DNA of 64,000 bases, from the NCBI RefSeq assembly GCF_041734735.1, contig NC_134878.1, positions 42,028,232-42,092,231 of the forward strand, in the 5' to 3' direction. Source of the DNA: Babylonia areolata. Taxonomy: Eukaryota; Mollusca; Gastropoda; Neogastropoda; Buccinidae. Positions 31,969 through 40,600 of the stretch are shown here, piece by piece. Under the pieces are notes generated by a model. It did not search any database and was not told the origin of the DNA. It worked only from the letters and a program-made list of their open reading frames with translations. Each line of letters starts with the position of its first letter. Within the stretch, counting starts at the first letter, position 1. The position numbers were made by a program, and so were the translations under genes.

Positions 31969-32337
31969 TCAATCTCTGAATCCAATGATTAATCCACGAA
32001 AGTGTGGAATATACCCTCTTGAATAAGTTTCAAAAGGGTCAATTTCATCATCGTCATCATCAGAAATATAACCCTCAGAGTCGCTTGAATGTTCTCCACA
32101 ATCGGGTATAGGATCAATCTTTTTCTCCACGGGAGGAGGCTTCTCTTTTTTATGCTTACAACAAATAGCATACTTCGTGCGTACATAAAGGTTGCATTTT
32201 AAACAAAGTACTGGAAGTGGCATTCCTTTTCTATGGCATTTAATATGATCTTTGCAATAGAGTCCCATGCAAGGTCGACCGCATACTCCACTTGTTTTAA
32301 CTTTGGGGTACTCGCAAATGTTACGCGGAAAAGGCAT
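31969..32337 (-). CDS. Small Cys-rich acidic protein, 122 aa
   Basis: Residues 8-62 hold about ten cysteines plus histidines, in pairs such as CGRPCMGLYC, HIKCH, CLKC and CCKH, consistent with one or two zinc-binding sites. The C-terminal half is acidic (SSDSEGYISDDDDDEIDP). It is the outermost gene on the right, next to the TIR and upstream of the polymerase on the same strand. Zinc finger plus acidic tail would fit a DNA-binding or regulatory protein, but I do not recognise a named family. The start ATG follows a run of A residues after a TATA-like AAATATAG. Confidence 0.65.
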   Translation of the reverse strand: MPFPRNICEYPKVKTSGVCGRPCMGLYCKDHIKCHRKGMPLPVLCLKCNLYVRTKYAICCKHKKEKPPPVEKKIDPIPDCGEHSSDSEGYISDDDDDEIDPFETYSRGYIPHFRGLIIGFRD

Positions 32338-32384
32338 TTTTTCTATATTTAGAATATGATGTATTTCTCTAAAAGGGTGATCAC

Positions 32385-32836
32385 AAGCCGTGCGCGCGGG
32401 CGGGAAGATCTGCGCGCCACCACACTCTTAGCTATTGATCCCGTCCCACACACGCCGAGCGGTCGATAGCTTGCCAGCTCGCGCGCACGCGGGGATCGTT
32501 TCGCTCCCCGTTTAAGCCGATCGCACGGGGGGGGGGGGGGGTTTATGGGCCTTAAATCGTTACCCCCATGACCGTTTCGCTCCCCCCTCCATACACATAT
32601 CCAACCATCTTGTGATTTGACACTCCATACACATATAACTTGTTTTAACTTGATTTTTTTTTATGCTTGAGGGTCGTATTACTCCAACATACACAGGTTT
32701 TAACTAAAACCGTATTGGATGATTTTGGGCTAAAATCAGTTGTATTTAACTAAAATTTTTTTTATGCTTGAGGGTCGTATTGGACGGTTTTGAGCTAAAA
32801 TCGGTTGTATATAGAACCCCCACTCCTTATACTACT
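32385..32836 (-). repeat. Polinton right terminal inverted repeat
   Basis: Inverse copy of 18017-18480. By eye the two repeats differ by only about two or three base substitutions. They also differ in run lengths (a long G run at about 32528-32543) and in the number of internal direct-repeat copies (two here, three on the left). The outer terminus is CCTTATACTACT. Confidence 0.95.
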
Positions 32837-32842
32837 TTCTTA
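32837..32842. other. Target-site duplication, right copy (TTCTTA)
   Basis: Identical to 18011-18016. On the LINE strand it reads TAAGAA; on this side it follows codons for PIY of the PIYK motif, and on the other side the copy precedes the codons for NGDRSEP. This shows where the Polinton entered. Confidence 0.95.
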
Positions 32843-34342
32843 TATATAGGAATAACTTTAGCAGTTTTGAGCGTTTTGGGAATCTTATTTTTTGTAATAC
32901 TTAAATTATATATGTATGTGAGGGATTCTGCTATTATAGGAGCTGAGAGTTTTACTATTTTTCCGTCTATGCCATCAAGACCTCTTGTACTAGTTTGTTT
33001 TAAATGGATCAGAACATTATAAACTTTATGTACACATATCAAAGGAATATCTAATGTGGATGAAATATTTTTTGATTGACAGAATTTTAACAGAGCATCT
33101 AAAGAATTAAGGTTTGATTTGTCTGATTTTATAATTGAAGTAGCTATGTTACAGAAATGTGAGTTAAGTCTATCTGCGGATATGTCTGTGAGTGATGTAA
33201 TTTGTGTGGCTCTATTCTTCTTTTTCAACTGATTTATGGCTTTCCACAAAGACTTACTATCAGACTTAGAAGTGATCAACTTTTGAAAATATTTCTTTTT
33301 CGCTAAACGTTTCAAGTTATTTACTGCATTTCTTTGCTTTTGAAAATCTTCTCGGGTTCCAGTTGATAAAAGAAAATCTCTGAAATCGATGGCGTCTTCT
33401 ATGTCTCCCGTTATCCAAGGCTGTTTCAGACTGGTTTTTACACGTTTAGTTTTGAATGGGGCGTGTTTGTTGTAAATGTTGAGGAAATTATGATACCATA
33501 TTTCAAACGCTTCATCTGGATCAGTAAACTGATAAACGAGAGACATAGGAGAGTTCATCAGGTCCATCAAGAATGAATCAGGGTCAAATTTTGAATAACT
33601 TCTGTATGTGATAACTTTATGACAGTTTTTTGGTATCTTGATACCTTTTTTTAGACCATGTGATACAAACTGGAAAGTGGTCGCTACAGCCAAAGGTTGG
33701 AGAGCATATTTCAGAAATAGTCTTTGTGGAAGTTGTGTATATGTGGTCGATGAGTGTTTTTGAAGTGCGAGTGATTCGTGTTGGTTTGTCGATTAACTGA
33801 CTGCAATGAAAGGATTCGTATGTTTGTTTCCAGTTCAAATTACATTTCAGTAAATCTATATTAAAGTCACCCAATAAAATAATTTCATTTGAGAACAGAG
33901 AAGCGTCTTCCATCATTAGCGTGAACTTATCCATCCAGTCAACGTGCTCTGTAGGATTCCTATAGATAAAGCCTATAAGAAACGGTTCCGATTTTTTAAA
34001 GTGTACCTGGATCCATACTGATTCAACATGGTGGTTTTCGAGTGATTGAATTCTTTTGAATCTGATATGTTCATGAACATAAATAAGTAAGCCCGTTTCC
34101 TTTGGATTGAAAGGATCCTTACGAACGACATTATATCCAGGCATGGTTAGGTCAGAGTCTGACATATGTTTTGATAATCTTGATTCACCAAATCCAAAAA
34201 TGTGAAAGTTTTTTCCAAAATTATTCAATATATCAGAAACATCAGATAACTTATTAATTATATGATTGATATTAAGAAAACCTACTCTCAAACCTTCTCC
34301 CAATGGCCATGCATCGCACGTCTGGGGTGTGTTAGCATTCAT
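32843..34342 (-). pseudogene. LINE A endonuclease, linker and N-terminal reverse transcriptase
   Basis: The endonuclease nicks target DNA to prime reverse transcription. Visible motifs of the exonuclease-endonuclease-phosphatase fold in order: VGFLNINHIINKL, FGFGESRLS (catalytic Glu), GFIYRNP, LLGDFNIDLL (catalytic Asp/Asn), TLIDHIYTT and GCSDHFPV (Ser-Asp-His). The linker contains WITGDIEDAI and KKKYFQKLI. The reverse transcriptase begins with TSTRGLDGIDGKIVKL and KTLKTAKVIPIYKK, just before the insertion point. One frameshift lies near 33650 at a seven-base A run (minus strand), right after the SDHFPV motif. Apart from this frameshift and the Polinton insertion, the segment is open. Confidence 0.9.
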
Positions 34343-34674
34343 GATTATCTTAAGCTGACAATATAAGTAATGAAAAATTCAGTAAACAAGACACAGGACA
34401 ATCTAGATTATATAGGAAACGTAACAATAATAATAGTGTCAAGTAGATAGCAATCAAATTGAGAAAAAAAGAGTAAATTCTGAAGATCAAACACTATAAG
34501 GAATGAAACAATCAATCAAGCAAAACCAATAAAATGAGCAAATTATGGGGTAGATAACAATTTCACCTTATGATAACAGGCGAATAATATATAATGACAA
34601 ATGAAAGTTATTATATATAAAGAGAAAAATCAGGACTCCTCAATCGTATCAGTTGTACTAATTATATCAATGGG
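34343..34674. other. AT-rich flank, possibly LINE A 5' UTR
   Basis: About 330 bp with no coding signal and an AT content like that of LINE A. It may be its 5' UTR on the minus strand, but no boundary or target duplication is visible. Confidence 0.4.
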
Positions 34675-34827
34675 CAAGTTTCAGTTTCAGTTTCAGTAGC
34701 TCAAGGAGGCGTCACTGCGTTCGGACAAATCCATATATGCTACACCACATCTGCCAAGCAGATGCCTGACCAGCAGCATAACCCAACGTGCTTAGTCAGG
34801 CCTTGAGGAAAAAAAAAAGAAAAAAAG
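34675..34827 (+). mobile_element. tRNA-related SINE with poly-A tail
   Basis: It starts with a GTTTCA repeat (AGTTTCAGTTTCAGTTTCAG). It continues TAGCTCAAGGAGGCGTCACT (A-box-like), GCGTTCGGACAAATCC (B-box-like), CACATCTGCCAAGCAGATGC (a perfect small hairpin, CATCTG...CAGATG) and CTTAGTCAGGCCTTGAGG, and ends in an A-rich tail. I recall this unit as abundant in gastropod genomes. The copy is well preserved. A diverged copy lies at 62944-63075. Confidence 0.8.
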
Positions 34828-35233
34828 GTGAATAAATGATAGATAAGCTTACACAAATAAATAAATAAATAATAAATAATAACTATAATGTAAAAAAAAA
34901 AAAAAAAGCAAATAGATGTAAAACATTAAGACACACATTCACATATACACCCACACATGCATAACAGATATGCACCGAACACGCAGTTTCACAGATATGA
35001 AAGCACAGTCAAATACATATAAACGTACATGAGCTCCAACACACACACACACACACCACACACATTACCCTGCACCTCCTCTACCCCCCTCCTCCACACA
35101 CTCATTTCTAGTCTACGTATCACAGCTTCCACGGCACACACACATACACACACACACACACACACAGACAGATGAACACTTACTTGTACAAGCGCACACA
35201 CATATGCCCATATCTCCACACACATATGTACAA

Positions 35234-35279
<46 letters not shown>

Positions 35280-35370
35280 GTTCCAATATCCTGTTGCTCC
35301 CACAGTGTAGGCATGCATACACTCACATACCTCATCCTCTACCCCACCTCCCTCCGCACCCCCACCTCCC

Positions 35371-35410
<40 letters not shown>

Positions 35411-35519
35411 GTGCACAGAACTCTACTGACACTTGTGTACACTTACACTCTCGCGCATGCACAAACGCACTCAAAAATACAGACCCACACATGCACACAA
35501 ACACACACACACGCACAGA
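34828..35519. repeat. Microsatellite-rich spacer
   Basis: AAT/AAAT runs at 34850-34880, an A16-type run near 34893-34908, (CA)n at 35040-35056 and 35139-35165, (TA)n at 35236-35276, and (CA)n at 35372-35406 and 35495-35515. No gene is supported. Confidence 0.8.
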
Positions 35520-35594
35520 GGCTGCCACTGATTGGCCGCAAGAGGGATGGGAAAAGATCTCTGATGCCAAGAACGTGGCGTATAGTGTGTTGCT

Positions 35595-36270
35595 CAGTCT
35601 ATTGTATTTGGAAAATCCCACAGAGACTCTGTTCCGTTTTGAAGAAATTTGCGCAATGTTGGTTTGGAAATGATGCCGATATTTGTTTGATTAGCAAAGC
35701 ATCGTGCTCTGCCTTTCATGTTAGACTTACGGCCACTCCCTCTCTCTGCTTTTATTTCTTTGAGGCGATCGATGGTGTGATGGCCTTGTACCTGTTCTTT
35801 TTGACATTCTTTGACTTTTCTGAAGATTTCCGATTTTCCTGGGTGTAGGCCGCTCGTTGGTGTTGCGTTACCAGCAAGTCTGTCAGCTCGCTCATTTCCC
35901 TTAACACCTGCATGTCCCGGGCAGTATGACCATGTGAGTTTTTTAATCTGACTTTGTAGGCAGCATTCTCTTCCCTAACTGTTTTTCCATTTTGTTTCGC
36001 AGTGAATCCCCAACCGGATTGGTCTTTGGTGACTGAGCCATCTGTGTATATGATGATGTCCTCTTCTTTACTGTTTTCTTCTATGAGTAGTTTCACTTCC
36101 GCATCAGTTTTGCCCTCTGGCCATTCCCGACAATGTCTTCCTAGAGTGGGTGAAGTGGCTGTGTTGAATAGATGGTTGAGGTTTTCGGGGTTTTTCTCCC
36201 ATTCTTTTGTTTCTTTCAGGTCTTGTAGTCGGCATACTAGCTGGATTGTGTCTTCTGCTTGCCCCATCCA
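35595..36270 (-). pseudogene. LINE B RNase H and C-terminal tail, with internal deletion
   Basis: RNase H would remove the RNA strand during reverse transcription. The first catalytic block IIIYTDGSVTKDQSGWGF (near 36050-36000) is followed by NGKTVREENAAYKV. The sequence then jumps, near 35950, directly to the last block: another frame reads KKLTWSYCPGHAGVKGNERA and DRLAGNA. The central part of the domain, with the second and third acidic residues, is therefore missing and the frame changes there. After that block an open tail runs through DRLKEIKAERGSGRKSNMKG and ends SLWDFPNTID at a TGA at 35595-35597. A short remnant precedes the domain (RLQDLKETKEWEKNPENLNH). Confidence 0.85.
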
Positions 36271-37387
36271 TGATCTTCCTCGTCCTAGGCGGCTGTTTAG
36301 TTTTTTCTTTCATTTTTGTTTCAATATCTTTGTCCGGAGATGGTTTTGTTCTTTCTTTTTGCCAAAGTTTGACAGCCGCATGTTTTTCTATCCAGGCTCT
36401 CTCTGTGTCGGTATTCCACCATGGGGGCTGAATAGTTTGCATCCTGTTCAGTGCTGTTCTTTTGTTTCTTCTGCGTCTTAATTTTTCGATGATGGTTGTC
36501 TCTTTGTTTTCATACTGAAATGGATCACGCGGTTTCATACAGGGTTTATCTGACAGTTTCTGTAGACTGAACACTACCGGGAGATGGTCACTGCCTTGGT
36601 GTGGAAGTGTCTCTGCATTCATTTCTGCTCTGAATTTTGGAGATGTTAGAGCGATGTCAATCACACTGTCACTGTCCCCTTGTCTTGTTCCAAGGCGAGT
36701 TGGGGATGTGGTTGTTAATGGGCTAAGAAGAATTTCCCCTATCATTCCTTCAAGTGCGAGTCCTTGTGGGTTGGTGTTCCGCTGGTCCCATAGCTTCGAT
36801 CTTGCATTGAGGTCTCCACAGATAATGACTGAGTCTCCAAGTTCGTTCTCTATTTCCTCTAAAAAGGCCCAATCCTCTGCTGTTGTGCAGGTTCCTGGGT
36901 GAACATAGGCATTGATGAGCACGATGCTTTTGTGAATTCCGTCAGGTTTTTCGAGACGCACCCCCACTAGTTCACATGAGTTGCTACACCATTTCTCTAG
37001 ATTTATGGTGGAAACTTTGTTTTTTAGGTTTTTGTTCAGTATGATTGCTACTCCTCTTCCTTCATTCCTTTGAAAGACTGTGAAATTTTCAAAATGTATT
37101 GGTCTGTCTGCACTTGTCCTGGTCTCTTGGAGACATAAAATGTCAAAATCATATGCCAATTTCTCAATTGTTGAAATTCTCATTCTTGCGCTGGAACAAT
37201 TCCAACTGCCGATTCTAAAGAATTTCTTTGACAGCCGCTCTGCTTTTGTCATTCTGCTACCTAAGCACAATCTTTTCCCACCTCTTTTGCCACGCCTGTT
37301 TTGGGGTTTTGGGGATCTGAATTTATGTCTCGTGCTATGCAGCTGATCCCCGAGGTGCACGCGAGACAGGGTTTTTTTGGTATCCAT
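36271..37387 (-). pseudogene. LINE B endonuclease
   Basis: From the ATG at 37387 the frame opens with a basic N-terminus (QNRRGKRGGKRLC) and continues into an endonuclease domain: RIGSWNCSSARMR, DILCLQETRTS (catalytic Glu), VLINAYVHPG, VIICGDLNARSKLWDQ (Asp/Asn), SDSVIDIALTSP and GSDHLPVVF (Ser-Asp-His). All expected motifs are present. After WWNTDTERAWIEKHAA the coding similarity stops near 36290, where the whole reverse transcriptase (normally about 1.5-2 kb) is missing, and RNase H sequence follows in another frame. The open frame continues past the junction to 36104 only by chance. Confidence 0.88.
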
Positions 37388-37683
37388 AGAAGGGTGTTCT
37401 ATGTGGTGAGGGAAAAAATTCGGTCGCCCTGACAGAGCCTCTTATCAGAGAAGGGCAATGGATGTCCATCTGTGTGGAGTCCGTCAGCCTGGTGTCGCCC
37501 TAAGGCCAGACTGCATACAGTTAGTGACTGTTTAACCCAACAGCCATTCATCCCATTGGTACTGTATGAAAGCCGAGGGACTGGGGATTTTGTCAGGTTG
37601 TCTCCTCTTAGCCAGTGGAAGGGTGAATCTGGGTGTTTTTGAGTAGCAGATTTTATTTTGCAGAAAAATACAGGTCCTTCTCT
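37388..37683 (-). other. Probable LINE B 5' UTR
   Basis: No coding signal. Its position between the endonuclease start and the first satellite unit fits a 5' UTR. The boundary with the satellite falls close to the first ACAATGGTTTTAACACTTGG at about 37684. Confidence 0.5.
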
Positions 37684-40600
37684 ACAATGGTTTTAACACT
37701 TGGCAGTTTCAGCCCCATACACAATTTCAAATACTGCCCACACACACCTCTGTCGTGATGGGTCTGCCAAGGGTTACATAACTACAACGGTCAAACTGCG
37801 CGCGCTCCCAGACGGTGCTGAACCGCTTCTGGGCCCTCTCTGTCATTCACTAACAATTCAACAACTAAACAAGAACGGGATGACAAGTTTTGAGCCCTCT
37901 CAATAATTTACTAATAATTCCAACATTAAACAATAACGCGATAACAAATTATTCATCAACTTCACAGAAAAATCACTTATCTTTGCTTTGACGCTTGTAG
38001 GCTGTCCTTCACATACTAGCCACAGTGGTTTTAACACTTGACAGTTTCGGCCCCATACACAATTTCAAATACTGCCCACACACACTTCTGTCGTGATGGG
38101 TCCGCCAAGGGTTACATAACTACAACGGTCAAACTGCGCGCGCTCCCAGCCGGTGCTGCACCGCTTCTGGGCCCTCTCTGTCATTCACTAACAATTCAAC
38201 AACTAAACAACAACGGGATGACAAGTTTTGAGCCCTCTCAATAATTTACTAATAATTCCAACATTAAACAATAACGCGATAACAAATTATTAATCAACTT
38301 CACAGAAAAATCACTTATCTTTGCTTTGACGCATGTAGGCTGTCTTTCACATACTAGCCACAGTGGTTTTAACACTTGGCAGTTTCGGCCCCATACACAA
38401 TTTCAAATACTGCCCACACACACCTCTGTCGTGATGGGTCCGCCAAGGGTTACATAACTACAATGGTCAAACTGCGCGCGCTCCAAGCCGGTGCTGCACC
38501 GCTTCTGGGCCCTCTCTGTCATTCACTAACAATTCAACAACTAAACAAGAACGGGATGACAAGTTTTGAGCCCTCTCAATAATTTACTAATAATTCCAAC
38601 ATTAAACAATAACGCGATAACAAATTATTCATCAACTTCACAGAAAAATCACTTATCTTTGCTTTGACGCTTGTAGGCTGTCTTTCACATACTAGCCACA
38701 GTGGTTTTAACACTTGGCAGTTTCGGCCCCATACACAATTTCAAATACTGCCCACACACACCTCTGTCGTGATGGGTCCGCCAAGGGTTACATAACTACA
38801 ACGGTCAAACTGCGCGCGCTCCCAGCCGGTGCTGCACCGCTTCTGGGCCCTCTCTGTCATTCACTAACAATTCAACAACTAAACAAGAACGGGATGACAA
38901 GTTTTGAGCCCTCTCAATAATTTACTAATAATTCCAACATTAAACAATAACGCGATAACAAATTATTAATCAACTTCACAGAAAAATCTCTTATCTTTGC
39001 TTTGACGCTTGTAGGCTGTCTTTCACATACTAGCCACAGTGGTTTTAACACTTGGCAGTTTCGGCCCCATACACAATTTCAAATACTGCCCACACACACC
39101 TCTGTCGTGATGGGTCCGCCAAGGGTTACATAACTACAACGGTCAAACTGCGCGCGCTCCCAGCCGGTGCTGCACCGCTTCTGGGCCCTCTCTGTCATAC
39201 ACTAAAAATTCAACAACTAAACAAGAACGGGATGACAAGTTTTGAGCCCTCTCAATAATTTACTAATAATTCCAACATTAAACAATAACGCGATAACAAA
39301 TTATTAATCAACTTCACAGAAAAATCACTTATCTTTGCTTTGACGCTTGTAGGCTGTCTTTCACATACTAGCCACAGTGGTTTTAACACTTGGCAGTTTC
39401 GTCCCCATACACAATTTCAAATACTGCCGACACACACCTCTGTCGTGATGGGTCCGCCAAGGGTTACATAACTACAACGGTCAAACTGCGCGCGCTCCCA
39501 GCCGGTGCTGCACCGCTTCTGGGCCCTCTCTGTCATTCACTAACAATTCAACAACTAAACAACAACGGGATGACAAGTTTTGGGCCCTCTCAATAATTTA
39601 CTAATAATTCCAACATTAAACAATAACGCGATAACAAATTATTAATCAACTTCACAGAAAAATCACTTATCTTTGCTTTGACGCTTGTAGGCTGTCTTTC
39701 ACATATTAGCCACAGTGGTTTTAACACTTGGCAGTTTCGGCCCCATACACAATTTCAAATACTGCCCACACACACCTCTGTCGTGATGGGTCCGCCAAGG
39801 GTTACATCACTACAACGGTCAAACTGCGCGCGCTCCCAGCCGGTGCTGCACCGCTTCTGGGCCCTCTCTGTCATTCACTAACAATTCAACAACTAAACAA
39901 GAACGGGATAACAAGGTTTGAGCCCTCTCAATAATTTACTAATAATTCCAACATTAAACAATAACGCGATAACAAATTATTAATCAACTTCACAGAAAAA
40001 TCACTTTGCTTTGACGCTTGTAGGCTGTCTTTCACATACTAGCCACAGTGGTTTTAACACTTGGCAGTTTCGGCCCCATACACAATTTCAAATACTGCCC
40101 ACACACACCTCTGTCGTGATGGGTCCGCCAAGGGTTACATGACTACAACGGTCAAACCGCGCTCCCAGCCGGTGCTGCACCGCTTCTGGGCCCTCTCTGT
40201 CATTCACTAACAATTCAACAACTAAACAAGAAGGGGATGACAAGTTTTGAGCCCTCTCAATAATTTACTAATAATTCCAAAGTTAAACAATAACGCGATA
40301 ACAAATTATTAATCAACTTCACAGAAAAATCACTTATCTTTGCTTTGACGCTTGTAGGCTGTCTTTCACATACTAGCCACAGTGGTTTTAACACTTGGCA
40401 GTTTCGGCCCCATACACAATTTCAAATACTGCCCACACACACCTCTGTCGTGATGGGTCCGCCAAGGGTTACATGACTGCAACGGTCAAACTGCGCGCGC
40501 TCCCAGCCGGTGCTGCACCGCTTCTGGGCCCTCTCTGTCATTCACTAACAATTCAACAACTAAACAAGAACGGGATGACAAGTTTTGAGCCCTCTCAATA

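Larger units (their letters stand above)
18017..32836. mobile_element. Polinton/Maverick, 14,820 bp, nested in LINE A
   Basis: A self-synthesising, virus-like DNA transposon. It starts AGTAGTATAAGG and ends with the inverse, CCTTATACTACT. It has TIRs of about 464 bp (left) and 452 bp (right) and is flanked by TTCTTA on both sides. Parts from left to right: membrane protein, two paralogous unknowns, a candidate minor-capsid-like protein, a conserved unknown region, a coiled-coil membrane protein, major capsid protein, A32/FtsK-type packaging ATPase, four small proteins, integrase, protein-primed DNA polymerase B and a cysteine-rich protein. Length and content are normal for the family (15-20 kb). 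No adenain-like protease was recognised. The element is broken, with about four reading-frame breaks in total. The TIRs differ at only a few positions apart from length changes in simple runs and repeats, so the insertion seems fairly young. Confidence 0.97.
32837..34342 (-). mobile_element. LINE A, 5' part (right of the Polinton)
   Basis: The upstream part of the LINE whose 3' part is at 16588-18016. It holds the apurinic-type endonuclease, a linker and the start of the reverse transcriptase, ending at the Polinton target duplication. No separate ORF1 is visible upstream, so the element either lacks one, lost it, or was 5'-truncated on insertion. The AT-rich 34343-34674 may be its 5' UTR. 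Confidence 0.88.
35520..37683 (-). mobile_element. LINE B, RNase H-bearing, internally deleted
   Basis: A minus-strand non-LTR element with an endonuclease at its 5' end and an RNase H plus C-terminal tail at its 3' end, but no reverse transcriptase between them. Endonuclease plus C-terminal RNase H places it near the I/Nimb/Tad group; this is inference from domain order. The 5' UTR seems to span 37388-37683 and directly meets the 338-bp satellite. The 3' end runs into a (CA)n tract at about 35515. It is a dead copy. Confidence 0.85.

Noticed and set aside
36104-36270. Extension of the LINE B endonuclease frame to 36104
   Set aside because: This stretch encodes the RNase H side in another frame; the endonuclease frame stays open there only by chance after the deletion.
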